From: Pelecanus crispus
Lineage: Eukaryota > Chordata > Aves > Pelecaniformes > Pelecanidae
Length of the DNA: 64,000 nucleotides
Assembly: GCF_030463565.1 (NCBI RefSeq)
Contig: NC_134676.1
Coordinates: 5,172,001 to 5,236,000, forward strand
Direction: 5' to 3'
Shown here: piece after piece, positions 1 through 11,274 of the stretch
Layout: the number at the start of each line of letters is the position of its first letter
How positions within the stretch are numbered: position 1 is the first letter of the stretch
The notes under the pieces: generated by a model
What the model was told of the DNA's origin: nothing
Seen by the model: only the letters and a program-made list of their open reading frames with translations
Databases searched by the model: none
Made by a program: the position numbers and the translations under genes

Positions 1-263
1 AACTGACATCCCACGCAGATCCTCCTCTGCTCTTCCACCTCCATCCCTCTTTGTTTCCTCTTTTCTTTTTTCTGTCTTCCCTTTAAAGGCTTCTCTGGCT
101 TGTAAGCAGCAACAGGCATGGAAAACACGCGCTTACAAGGCCTGTTTGCCCTTTTGTGCATCAGTCGACGTCAGTCTTGTGTTCACCGGGAAAAGGCACC
201 CATGTACAGAGCAGACAGGAATTTGAACCGTGCAAGCGAGTGCGGATGAGACTGCCCAGGTCC

Positions 264-360
264 TCAGCTGCGTCTCGATGCTGTTCTTTCTGTCGGCAAA
301 GCCTGGCTGCCGCCGTGTCTGCGGTCAAAGTTCTCGTAGGTGGAGTCTTGCAGCTGGGGC
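264..360 (-). CDS. SIGLEC15: SIGLEC15 terminal coding exon, cytoplasmic tail
   Basis: The acceptor ccactgccag precedes 97 nt. One base completes the arginine codon begun in the microexon, then 31 residues run to TGA at 266-264. The peptide contains [14 protein letters not shown], which aligns with human SQAQESNYENL and keeps the signalling-type tyrosine. The end of the tail is basic (RTASRRS). The 3' UTR must continue past position 1; no AATAAA was seen on the minus strand below 264. Confidence 0.85.
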
Positions 361-3300
361 CTGGCAGTGGAAGAAGTGAATAAGGTGAAGACACATTTCT
401 GGCTGCTCTAGACTTTATAAGTGGCTTCAACTAGTAGTTAAGGAGTGTCAGGGTAAGTGTCTGCAATACTCTCTGATACGGACCCTCCCCTCTGCAGCAC
501 GTAGTTTTTAAGTGTCTGAGTTGCATCTAATGTTTGACATCTTAAAGCATCCAGACTGATCTCCTACACCGTTAGCATTAACTCCTACTGTCCTGCTGCT
601 CAGAGCCTCAGGAGATTGTACAAACCTCTCCTGAGAAGGATGATCTCACGTAGAGCGTGGAGGATCTTGGGTTTTAAGCTTTCATCTATGTATGTATCTC
701 TACAAATATTAGCAAGGGTGCCGTATGGTTTCGACCCCGTTAAATCAGCAAAAACTATGCTTTTGCAAATAATTGTTACAAATTTAGCTGTAGGATTAGA
801 TGCCTTGTTGCCTCTTTGGCTGTGTCCTGATGCTGTACCCTTGAGTGTCCTGCTGAAACGCCCATCTTTTTTGGGTAAGGAGATATAAGGATAACTCAGG
901 TTGGAAGGGAGAAGCCCCAGGCAGATGTAACTATACTGACCTCAGATACAGCTTCTTTAGGTTTAGCCTAAGGGTTGGGTTTGGTTTTTAGTTTGTTTGG
1001 GTTTTTTTTCCCATCCCTTTCTAGCTTGGCCACCACAGCTGTCAGGAGCATCCAAGAATGGTGTGCTGGGTAATGGGAAATGCCAAGGGTACTTGTCCTG
1101 GTTTCGGCTGGGATAGAGTTAATTTTCTTCCTAGTAGCAGGCATAGTGCTATGTTTTGGATTTAGTAGGAGAAGAATGTTGATAACACAATGATGTTTTA
1201 GTTGTGGCCAAGTACTGCTTATGCTAGTCAAGGACTTTTCAGCTTCCCAGGCTCTGCCAGGTGCACAAGAAACTGGGAGGGGGCACAGCCAGAATAGTTG
1301 ATCCAAACTGCCCCAAGGGCTATTCCGTACCATATGGTGTCATGGGCAGTATAGAAACTGGGGGGGGTTGGCTGGGGAGCAGCAATCGCTGCTTGGGGAC
1401 TGGCTGGGTATCAGTTGGCGGGTGGTGAATAATTGCATTGTGCATCACTTGCTTTGTATATTATTATTATTATCATATTGTTACTATTATCGTTACTATT
1501 TTACTTTATTTCAATTATTAAGCTGTTCTTATCTCACCCCAGGAGCGTTTCTCACTCTTACTCCTCCGATTCTCTCCCCCATCCCATCAGGGCAGGGGGA
1601 GTGAGGGAGCGGCTGCGTGGTGCTGAGCTGCTGGCTGGGGCTGAACCACGACAGTACAGTGGGAGCATCGTATGGATACCAGCTAAAGAATCGGGCCCTG
1701 CCACATGTGAGCTGGCTCTGAGGTGGGCTGTTTGGCGTCTCCATACCTTCTTCTACACTTGGCAGAGCTCATCAGCTTTGACATGGCCCCTTTTTCTACC
1801 CCATTAGAGACTGGGGTGCAGGGGGGAAGAAAGCTTCTGTTGCACAGTTTCCCTCTCTTGTTCATCATTCATTTAGATTGGATATTAGGAAAAATTTCTT
1901 CATGGAAAGAGTGTTCAAGCATTGGAACAGGCTGCCCAGAGAGGTGGGGGAGTCACCATCCCTGGAAGTGTTCAAAGAATGGGCAGATGTGGCACTTTGG
2001 GACATGGTTTAGTGGGCATGCTGGTCTTGGGTTGATGGTTGGACTGATGATCTTAGAGATCCTTTCCAACCTTAATGATTCCTAGTTTTTACTTTCATTA
2101 AAAAATAATCCAGCCACCAAGCCAGGAAACATGAAATAATTATTACTCTGCCCTTAATTGGTTTAGTGGTGGACTTGGTAGTGTTAGGTTAATGGTTGGA
2201 CTGGATGATCTTAAAGGTCTTTTCCAACCTAAGCGATTCTATGATTCATCAACCTGCCACAGATGCCTTCCCAGCCTGTTCCCCTCTGGGTGCTTCTTTT
2301 GCTAGTTTAATGTGGCTTCCTACCATGCTCTCCTACCTAAACTTCTGCTAGCCCCTTGCTGCTGCAGCAACCATGTGCCATGGTCTCTCCAATCTGCTGC
2401 CCCAGTCTCTCGTCCTCACGTCAGTGGGGTCTCTTCTCAGCTGTACCCAAGCCAGAACCATCTCCCAGCAGTGCCCAAGCCTTGGTCCCTCACGCTGGCT
2501 TGCCTGGCCATCAGCCCAACCCCGTCCTTGTCCCAGGAGCCTGCTCTCAGGCTGGAAGGTTGTTGTCAAGACCAAGGACACCTTGCATTTCTCTCTTTAG
2601 CCATCTCCACCCTCCTGCTGGATAACACGAGCAGAAGGCAGAATGTCCTTACCGGGCCAGGCTGGATGGGGCAGAGGAGGGACCTGTGAAGTGGGAAGGA
2701 AGACACGGGTTAGCAATATGGTCGGAGTGAGCTGGGGAGCCAGGACTGACCTAGAGCTGTTGGGAAGCTGCACTGGAGGGTGGTTATTAACCTTTCTCCT
2801 CAGGCGCAGGGAAACTCCTCCTCCCTCTGTCTTTTCAAAGGTCCCTTCCCAAAGGAGACCTCCCGCCTGCAGGCTGCGACCAGTCAGCCGGGAGGTCCCT
2901 CTTTACTTATTCTTAGATTTCCCATTAGAAATGTCCTAGGGTGGAAAATCGTAAAATCATTTAAAAAAAAAAAAACCAAAAACCCAAGCCAGCCCAGCCC
3001 CTCCTGCCTGACTTCATCTGCCACATCCCATCGCTGGGTGCCAGTCTGATGGAGGATTGCTCCCGAGGAAATAGCGACACGTACCTCCTCTTGAGAAAAT
3101 GGTGAAGCCCAGTATCACCATCAAAATGAGCACTTTAATTCCCAGCGGCACAAAGATCAGGATCAGGAAGAAGGAGCTGTTGGATGCTTTGAATTTATAG
3201 AAGTACACAGCCCCCTCTGCTCTCCCGTGGCTGTTGACAGCAGTGCAGGTGTATTTTCCATCATGGGTCAGGTACCGGAGCTCCTTGGTGACGCGGTGGT

Positions 3301-6300
3301 TCATGCTGGTGACGGAGGTGAGGTTGCTGTAGGGTGGTCCGGTCCAGGTCAGAGCGGGCGCTGGCTCCCCCTCGGCGGTGCAGCGTGCCTGGAAGGTGCG
3401 ATCCCCGTTGGAGCTGACGGTGATGTTAATGATCCTGGGGGCAGCTGCAGGAGTCACAAAAGGGGAGGGAAAGTGCATCAGGTTTCAAAGGCAGGTCTAA
3501 CGCAAGAAACCTGGAACGAGTGCTTGGTCTTGGTGGACCCTCAGCATGTTATATCAGGGTAACGCTGGGATCAAACCTCCCCTTCTTTGATTTTCTTGAC
3601 ACTTTCTTTCCCTGGATTTCCCCACCCTGCCTATGTTGGACAGAGGAGCAAAGGGATTCACCCAGCAAAGCCTGGGTGCAAGGATGTGTACTCTCTTTGT
3701 GTTTTATCCCTGTAATGCCTTACACAGTTTTCTGAGCTTTGGTCAAGTTGTGACCTTCCATGGTGGCAGAAGGCAGAGGCAGTGTGCCTTCATCCATGGA
3801 GATGGGTTGCTTTCTGCAGTTGCACTATGAATTGCAGCCCAGTGCCGTCGCAACATAGGCGCAGGTGCAGCTGGTGACCTTTTTGGACTGGCTGCATCTC
3901 CACGTGGCCTAGGCCAAGGCAACCATCATGCTCTCCTGCAAGCATCTTAGAATCATAGAATCATTTAGGTTGGAAAAGACCTTTAAGATCATCGAGACCA
4001 ACCATTAACCTAACACTGCCAAGTCCACCACTAAACCATGTCCTAAGTGCCACATCTACACACCTGCCTTCAGGGATGGGGACTCAACTCCTTCCCCAGG
4101 CAGCCTGTTGCAATGCTTGATAACCCTTTCAGTGAAGAAATTTTTCCTAATATCCAATTTAAACCTCCCCTGGCACAACTTGATGCCATTTCCTCTTGTC
4201 CTATCTCTTGTTACTTGGGAAAAAGAGACCGACACTCACCTCTCTACAACCTGCTTTCAGGTAGTTACAGAGAGCGATAAGGTCTCACTCAGTCTCCTCT
4301 TCTCCAGGCTAAACAACACCAATTCCCCCAGCCCCTCCTCATAAGACCTGTGCTCTAGACCCTTCACCAGCTTTGTTGGTCTTCTTTGGACATGCTTCAG
4401 CATCCCAATGTCTTTCTTGTAGTGAAGAGCCCAAAACAGAACGCAGTATGCAAGGTGCAGTCTCACCAGTGCTGAGTGCAGAGACAACCACTTCCCTAGT
4501 CCTGCAAGCCACACGACTTCTGATACAAGCCAGGATGCTATTGGCCGCCTTGGCCACCTGGGCACACTTCTGGCTCATATTCAGCCTCTGTCGACCCACA
4601 CCCACAGGTCCTTTTCCAGCAGGCAGCTTCCCAGCCACAGGCAGCTTTCCAGCCTCTGGTGGCAGTTCCCTTGGTCTCTGACCTCCAGAGCACACATGGA
4701 GAGATCCATTTGTGTGAGCCCTTTCCTCAGTGCCTGAGACTTTCCAGATTTGGCAAATTATTGTCAGGGAACATTTACACTCCTTGCTACAACCTATTTT
4801 TGATGTTTTTCTCCAACCCTGTAGTGACCACCCAACAGCTGGTGTAGGTTCCTGGTTGCTTTGGGGTAGCACACCAATACCAAGACAGAGCCACTAATTT
4901 TGTATCCTGTATTTGTAGCATATGGGGTTGTGTGACTGAATGAACAGTGGCAAAGATAATTTGGGGGATGTAAAATGTTGAGACGCACTGTTGAACGTGT
5001 CACCTTTGGTCTAGTCTGCTAAGGAAGCGTAGCTGATGTGACCAAGCTTGTCTTACCCGTCGGTCCTCTCCCGCTGGACTTGTTCACTTGTTTCATGCAT
5101 TTGGTTCCTAAAGGCGTTGTGGAATCTCAAGGGAAATATATGAGTGTCCTCACGGAGGAAAAGCAGGAGTTCAATATTTATCTCATTTTTTGTCAGGCTG
5201 GACAGCAAATGCACAGCTTGCGACCACCTACAGCATGTCTTCTCCCTTGTCTATGTAATGCAGGTTTGAGGCTGGAAGGCTGGTCTGTAAGAAAGCTGGC
5301 TGTGTTAGTTGTCATGTGTCTGCGTGTTTCGGTGTTTAAATTAACCTTTTAAGCCAGCCACGGAGCCAGGAAACATGAAATTACTACTCTACCCTTAATT
5401 GCTTTAGTGGTGGACTTGGTCATGTTAGGTTAATGGTTGGACTGGATGATCTTAAAGGTCTTTTCCAACCTAAATGATTCTATGTTTCTATGATTCTAAG
5501 CATTATTTAACCCCTCCCATTCATACTGTCGGGGCCCACTCCCAAAGCGGGGTGCAGCCTAGGTACTGTATCTGCTTATGTTCTCATTCCTCCGTTAAAA
5601 GCCCCTGAGAGACAGATTTTGTTGCTGTCCTGCCCTGGTCATGCTGTGTGTGTGTGTGTGTGTGTGTTTAGGAGCTGCTCCAAGTGAAGGAGAGCCTTGA
5701 CTATGCAGAACTTCCCAAGAAGTAACCGAGCTCATCCTCGGGCCCCATCTGGACGTCCGCAGTGCATGGCAGGCGTAAGGCAGATTCGCTTCACAAGCAA
5801 AATCGTCCAGCACGTGGCACCTCTGCGCTCACGGGTAAGGTCTCAGTCTGTTCCCGAGGCCATCTAATGCCCCCTCGATCTGCAAGCGCACCCGGGGAGA
5901 TGGGATTAGTGCTTTCCTGAACAGGGTCTTGTACAACCAAACGCTGGGTCTGAACAAAGCACGTCGCAGCCCGGGGGTGCGTTCGACACGGGCACTGTGG
6001 GAGCCCTGGGCATGGAAGGGCACAGCCAGGGTTGTGTGGTCTGTGCTGGAGACCCACCCCTGCTTGCTCTGCTGTGTCTCTGCCGTGCTGAGCAGCTCTA
6101 AAAGAAGGTGTTTTTTCAGCCAAATTATTCAGCTGACAGAGCAAACGAGTCCTGCTGCAGCGGTGGGCTCTTGCATTGCGTTTCTGTACTACGAGCAGCA
6201 CGTGGGCTTCGGTGGGAGCTGATGGGCAGTGTGTGACTTTGAGACTCGGGTTTTGGCTGCTGTGTGGTTCACCTCTCTGTGTTTCTCTCCTTCCCTGTGT

Positions 6301-7857
6301 CTATTTAGACTACAGGCTCCGCAGGAAGGAGCAACACCCTGTGTACGTCCACCCAACAGCTATCGCAGTGGGTCCCGAGCTCATTTGGGGGTCCAAATGT
6401 CACTTCCATGCAGTCGTCCACCTCGTGGATGGACTTCTCTCCTTGTGCAACTGTTGTCTAGCGTTGCCTCAAAGATGCTTTGCCTTGTGGCTGTTACCCC
6501 TGCGGTTTCTAAGTGATCGCTTGGCAAAGACTGGAGGAGCCTGAGACCATGTGCTCTCCAGAGGGATGGGATCTGCTGTGCTTGGCTAAGCGTGACCATG
6601 GCAGCTGGAGACGCTGCTTTCAGTCAGATATGGATGAGAGCTCAGGGTTTTTCTTTCTCAGGATTCAAAACAGTGTTTCAGCCCAAGCTGGAGACAGTAA
6701 GAACCTTCAAGAGGAGGTGAAGCTCCTCCTGGTGTCCTCTACTCTGGGTGTAGCTCAAGGGTCAGGTGAGCCCAAGGCGCTTTAAGTGTTAATAGTGCCA
6801 GCTCCCCAGGCTTGACATTTGTTGATCGGAGCTGGTTTTCAGGTTGTTTGTACTTAACCATTCCTGCTCCAGAGGAGTTTGAACCTATGGCACATGAATG
6901 CTGGGTATCTTGTCTTCCCAAACCCCTGTTACCATCCTGGCCTGCTTGTGCTTCCATTTGCTAACACATACTTAGCAGCCAGGCTCTCCAGTTTAAATCC
7001 TCATAACAAGGACATCTTTTACCCCACTCCATGGGCTGCTGACCCCACCTTGCCTCTCTGCTGCCTGCACAGATCCTGTGCTGCAGGAACAAAGAGGGAT
7101 CATAGGATCACAGAATGGTTTGGGTTGGAAGGGACCTTTAAAGGTCATCTAGTCCAACCGTCCTGCAAACGAGCATGGATGCCCAGGACTTGGCTGGGTC
7201 TTTCACCAGCAGCCACAGCCTGGCTATTTCCTTACCAGTCTTGTTCCTATTCCCTTCCCTGCGTTGTGCACATCACCTCACACTGGAAGACTGCAGAAGG
7301 CAATGAGTATTCCCGTCCCAAATGTTATAAATTACCCCCAGAGCTAGAAAAGCCAACCCTTTGGAAGACCATCTCAGGTCAACTTCTGTTACCATCTCAT
7401 CAGTTTCCACATTTTGTGACTCTCACTTCCCTACGGGGTGGCTTTGCCTCCTTTGGCTTTCGTGCCTTCTTACCAATCAAATGCAGCTTTATCCCATTCC
7501 TGCTTTCGTACTTGTCGTGGATATCTCCGGACAGCTCCACCCGGCAGAAATATCTCTCGCTGTCACTCCAGGTCAGATTGTCAATCCTGATGGAAAGGTC
7601 CTTGTGCCGGGGGTTGCCAAGCAGTTTGTATTTGTTTTTGTAGCTGATGGCAGTCTTACAGAGCTCGCTGGTGCTCTGACTAATGCACTTGAAAACTACC
7701 GTGCCGTTGTAAGGTTCCTTGATCCTCCAAATGGCGGTAAGGGTCCGGTCAAATGTTTTGTAGGGGTGCGTGAAAGTACAGGGCAGGATAACCATCTTCC
7801 CGAGTTCGCCAGTAACGTCAGATGGGACATGAACGGACCAGCTGTTGGACTGCACAC
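264..7857 (-). CDS. SIGLEC15: SIGLEC15 (3' part, four exons), sialic-acid-binding Ig-like lectin
   Basis: Single-pass type I receptor of the plasma membrane. The family binds sialylated glycans and signals through DAP12 in myeloid cells and osteoclasts. Four exons join in phase: 7857-7474 (V-set Ig), 3444-3085 (C2-set Ig plus membrane segment), 2683-2653 (microexon) and 360-264 (tail and stop), 872 nt in all. Visible hallmarks are the V-set cysteines (CTFTHP and YFCRVE), the arginine after the F-strand cysteine (R143 in human, needed for sialic acid), a lysine inside the membrane segment (LGIKVLIL, human K274, for DAP12 pairing) and a tail tyrosine in STYENF matching human SNYENL. Human SIGLEC15 has 328 residues; about 38 N-terminal residues (signal peptide and short linker) are missing here because their exons were not found. 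No stops or frameshifts were seen. The gene sits downstream of SLC14A1 in the same orientation, as I recall for mammals. Confidence 0.93.
1094..1653 (+). mobile_element. Solo LTR 1 of an avian endogenous retrovirus
   Basis: Starts TGTCCTGGTTTCGGCTGGGA and ends GCTGAACCACGACA, like the three other copies here. Flanks gtact (1089-1093) and gtaca (1654-1658) are a one-mismatch 5-bp target duplication. No internal retroviral genes are present, so this is a solo LTR left by LTR-LTR recombination. It contains an AT-rich tattattatt stretch in the second half. Its central palindrome is broken at two former CpG sites, suggesting it is older than copies 2 and 4. Confidence 0.9.
1872..2248 (+). mobile_element. 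CR1 LINE composite 3' unit, forward copy
   Basis: A CR1 3' segment (from ttagattggatattagg to about 2085), then a spacer of roughly 70 bp (tttttactttcattaaaaaa ... ttattactctg), then a second CR1 3' end (tttagtggtggacttggtag ... gattctatgatt). The same arrangement occurs inverted at 51307-51695, and its last part recurs at 5350-5499. Confidence 0.85.
2653..2683 (-). CDS. SIGLEC15: SIGLEC15 31-nt microexon (juxtamembrane tail)
   Basis: A pyrimidine-rich acceptor ending ttcacag precedes 31 nt, followed by the donor gtaagg. The exon starts with two bases completing a glycine codon and ends with two bases of an arginine codon, so it bridges the phase difference between the membrane exon (ends with one base) and the tail exon (starts with one base). 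It encodes about [10 protein letters not shown] plus R. The join gives [16 protein letters not shown], lining up with human TPPRSQAQESNYENL. The exon is inferred from splice sites, phase and alignment only. Confidence 0.72.
3085..3444 (-). CDS. SIGLEC15: SIGLEC15 exon: C2-set Ig domain and transmembrane segment
   Basis: 360 nt between acceptor cctgcag and donor gtacgt, phase 1 at both ends. It begins APRIINITV (human APRIVNISV), carries the Ig cysteines in ARCTAEGEP and YTCTAVNS, and has several N-glycosylation sequons (NIT, NLT, NSS). It ends with a hydrophobic membrane segment holding a lysine ([15 protein letters not shown]) and the basic stop-transfer SR. If the following intron were retained, the frame would run about 24 more residues to a stop. 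Confidence 0.93.
3950..4640 (-). mobile_element. CR1 LINE fragment, 3' end of ORF2 and 3' UTR
   Basis: Begins on the plus strand with aatcatagaatcatttaggt (the CR1 3' end inverted) and extends about 700 bp. The minus strand encodes a decayed piece of the CR1 ORF2 C-terminus: [45 protein letters not shown]. Truncated at the 5' end, as usual for CR1. Confidence 0.9.
5350..5499 (+). mobile_element. CR1 LINE 3' end, short copy with the spacer sequence
   Basis: Starts agccagccacggagccagga, sharing the spacer seen in the composite units at 2100-2160 and 51405-51470. It continues through tttagtggtggacttggt to the tail gattctatgtttctatgatt. It shows that the spacer travels with this CR1 subfamily. 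Confidence 0.85.
5645..5667 (+). repeat. (TG)n microsatellite
   Basis: An uninterrupted run of about eleven TG dinucleotides inside the SIGLEC15 intron. Confidence 0.95.
7100..7185 (-). mobile_element. CR1 LINE 3' end, short
   Basis: tcataggatcacagaatggt followed by gggttggaagggacctttaa and a 'catctagtccaacc' segment is the inverted 3' end of a different CR1 subfamily from most copies here. It lies in the SIGLEC15 intron, about 290 bp from the donor of the V-set exon. Confidence 0.8.
7474..7857 (-). CDS. SIGLEC15: SIGLEC15 exon: V-set Ig domain
   Basis: 384 nt between acceptor tgcttctag and donor gtaaga, phase 1 at both ends. It encodes the sialic-acid-binding V-set domain: WSVHVP at the start, [33 protein letters not shown], and [19 protein letters not shown] near the end. 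These match human SIGLEC15 closely and include the essential arginine after the F-strand cysteine. An upstream exon ending in one base of a codon is required and was not located. Confidence 0.95.
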
Positions 7858-10800
7858 CTAGAAGCAAAAAGAGATGATCAAGACTGATTTATCGGGAGTG
7901 TTTAAGAGGGAAATTGGGCATCCTTCCCGCACCTGCTGTGTGTCGCTCAGGAAATGGATCCTCTGTTCCCTTGGTGGGCCCTGTGCTCTCCTTCTTGCTG
8001 AGGACTTGCAGGTGATTACGTAGCCCAGGTACGGTGGCTAGATATGGTACCAGTCTGCAGCAGAGCTCAGGGGACTTGGCTAGCTCATGTCGAAAGTGAT
8101 TTAATTCCTAAGCAGGCCTCTTGTTTGTAAAGTGAACAATAGCATCGTAAGTTGTTTAACACGGTCTTTTGCAGTTAACAGACATTTATGTGCTTGGAGG
8201 AACAGACTTTTTTTTTTTTTTTAAATTAAGAAAAGAAAAAAGCTAAAAATAAAAGATTTGCATGTATTCAGAGATCTGGTGGCTTTAGGCGCTGAAATGC
8301 AGTCAGTGTAGCAGCCTTGTATCTGAGTGCATGCATGCACACACGCACTCCTACGTACGTTATAGTATTTGTTGCACTAATCACTTGGTGGCTGTGTTAA
8401 CCCTGGGGAGGATAGTAACAGCTGATGCCTCTGACGATCAATGCTGCTATCATCATAAAATAGCATCTTATTCGTAAGACGTGACAGGATCTGAATAAAG
8501 ACTTGGAGATACTCATCGTACAAAGACTGGTGAGAACAGGCCAGTTCCCCGTATCAGCTCCTATCGTAGGAAGGAGGATGCCCTTGCCAGCAAAGCAAGC
8601 ATCTCACCGTTAGCAGAGCTGGTGATCCCTACATGGACTCTAGCTGCCAGTGTTTTCCCAGACAGGCCTTGCCCTGGTGTCACGGTGAGGGAAATCCTGA
8701 GTTTTCCAGCCGAGATGTCACAAATGGTTGGGATTTTGCTCTCTTGGCCAAATTTGGTCACAGTAAACCCTCGCGCAGTCTGGGGAGCTGAACCTCGCTG
8801 CCACCAGACCCAGTCTGATCATTTCTGTCCAGTAATGAAAGCAGGCTTCACCTGCATGGACGCTCACCACCTTGGAGGTATATTGGGAAAACTCAGCATC
8901 TCATCTGTTCCCCTTCCCCGGGAACCAACAGCATCAACAAACAGCACCTATAGGCAGTGCTTTCCATGTAGATATGTGTATCTCTCCACTCTCTTGCGAA
9001 TTGCAGCAGCCATTAGCAGCAGATTGTGGCTTCAGGATCGTCTGTGGCTATGTTCCTGTCTTATCAAACTCACTTGATGGATTCATTAAATCAGGTGCTT
9101 TCCCCTCAATAGCTGAGAATAACTGTCAAAAATGTAAAGGTGTCCGGTAAATAATTGCCACCCGTCCCTGGTCTAGCTAACTTTGCTGTGTCTGTGAGCA
9201 TTCAGCTGCCAGGTTAATTGTGTAAACTTGAAGATAAGATTTGTTGCTTGTTCATATATCTGTTCTCCATAATATTTGACGAATACCTTAATGGCAGTGT
9301 AGCTTTTATTAATCTATTGTGCGCTGCACCATGGACAAAGGCCAACGTAGGACTGGTTCTCTGCCATTAAGTTATTTACCTGGAATTTAGCACCAAGCTG
9401 GTATTTTGATTTCTGAGATCTGGAGTCGGGCTGCCTTGTCATTCAGCACAACTATACGACTACCTTTTGCAGCCCTGGTAATCTAATATAAAAGGTTACA
9501 TGGCCACAGGGGCTCCAGGAAGCTCATGGACTTTGAACAGAAGGACCTGGCGGTGAAAACAAAAAATGCTATTGCTTTCTAGTTTATTTCATGTTATTTT
9601 GTTTATTTTACAGCATGTCACTGTAACCCTTACTTTTGGAGAACTGCAGATACTGTGCTTTTGAGTACATGATTTACTTTTCTCTTCCAGCTTTTTGATT
9701 TACATTTTTTTTAAATCTTAAGCAAAGAACATTATTTTTAGCACTTAAACATCCCCTTGCCTTCCACATGAGAAATAATGTTAAAAATAAGTGCTTCTAA
9801 TGTCATCAGCTCCACCCACTTCTGTGGAAACACAGTTTGCTTAGGTTCTAAGTGGAGGGAGTTGTCAGCATTTTGTGTATAATTTAACCTTAACATTAAA
9901 GCTTCAGCATGGGGGGTCTTCCATGTCTTCCTCTTGCTAATATCCAGCCTCCACTTGTTCCTGGGATTGAAGCTCTCACAAGAAGCAGAGAAGGCTGTAG
10001 GCAAATAGCCTACACACCTTACCTGAGGGAACTCCTGAAAGGAGTTGTCAGGTCAGCGTACCTGCTAGTTGTCAGAGGAAAGGTCATGAAGGCAATAACA
10101 AGATCAAGACTTGGAGACCACCACAGACACTAGCCTTGCTCTAGCAAATGCTGCCTTACAGTATATCTAGAGCAAATCCCATGGAGTTTAATGGAACTGA
10201 AGTGCATACTTGAAGTTAAACGTGAGCTTCAGTGCTCAGTGGAACTGGAGCAAATTGTGTCTGTTGCATAATAACCCCTAGGAACATGAAAGAGCAATTC
10301 TGGGTGGTGGTGGAAATGCTGCATCCAGCTGACAATGCAGGGGAAAAATTAGATAAACTCCTGCACAAGTTAAAAAAGAAAAAAATGCAAAAAAAACCCC
10401 AGCCCAAACCCCAAGCCAAAGACCTCTCTGAAAATTGCAGAGTCAAGCCTTTGAGTTTTTCCAGTATTCTTACATGCACCTGCAACACGATGAATGCTAC
10501 AATTCTTGGAGAGTTTATTGTATCAGGCAACTCCCCTGGCACTTTGATTAGAGCGAGAAGAAAAGCCCTGATCAGACAGGGATTCATAGCAAGCTCAGAA
10601 CTCACCCTTCCTGGAGATGTGAAGGAGGCAGAGAAGAAACAAACTGAACTCTCTCATGCTGGTTGACGCTCTCCACTGAGGTGTATTGGCAAACCAGAAC
10701 CGTCTCTACTACATCTGAGTTGCTGGTCTTGCAGTAACAAAAGGTTTTTCCAGGGATGGAAGAAGTTGTGGTTTTCCTCTCCTTGGAGGGAATGAGTTGT

Positions 10801-11274
10801 CCAACTGAACCAGCTCTGCTTTCAGATATTAATAATTTTGTGGTCAGTCATGTGAAAAATCCAACAGAGGGAATCAGAGTATTACCATTTTCCATCTAAA
10901 GGAAGGGGACTGCAGACTGGGGCTGCAAACACCCGCTCCATGTGTGTGATGGTGCAAGAGGGGATGGCTTTCAAGTGCTACCGACTCACTGAGCTGGAGG
11001 AGGTCCTTGCAATCTGCCTAAGGAGGGGGCAAGTGAGACCCTTGCTCTCCTGGCTGGAGGTAGTTCATCCTCCTGAACCCGGAGCCTGCAAGCCAGCTGT
11101 GTTTTACCCCTTGTGCTCACTGGTGGTTGTCATCTCTAGGTGTAAAAAAACCCGCACTCTTCTTTCAAAATCAGCTGAGCACTTGTGCCAGGGTTCAGCG
11201 GTGGAAGAGTGCTCTGCAGTCCCCTGGTGCCCTGCTCTCTCCGGACTCCCATGACCCTGACAGGAGGGTGCAGC

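Larger units (their letters stand above)
361..2652. other. SIGLEC15 last intron, repeat-filled
   Basis: Intron between the microexon and the tail exon. It holds solo LTR 1 (1094-1653) and the composite CR1 unit (1872-2248). Apart from these, no exon or structured element was recognised. Confidence 0.6.
3445..7473. other. SIGLEC15 intron between the V-set and C2-set exons
   Basis: It contains three CR1 fragments (3950-4640, 5350-5499, 7100-7185) and a TG microsatellite. The 5.5-6.1 kb part is somewhat richer in G+C and CpG than its surroundings. No exon was recognised. The long forward reading frame at 6879-7643 is treated as chance. Confidence 0.5.

Noticed and set aside
4339-4872. Minus-strand frame of 177 codons
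   Set aside because: Mostly a shifted frame over the CR1 fragment at 3950-4640.
6879-7643. Forward-strand open frame of 254 codons overlapping the SIGLEC15 V-set exon
   Set aside because: It is antisense to a clear exon, crosses a CR1 fragment, and its peptide shows no domain or recognisable family.
8561-8761. Minus-strand frame ending near a gtgag donor, considered as a SIGLEC15 5' exon
   Set aside because: No signal peptide and no similarity to the human linker; no convincing acceptor.
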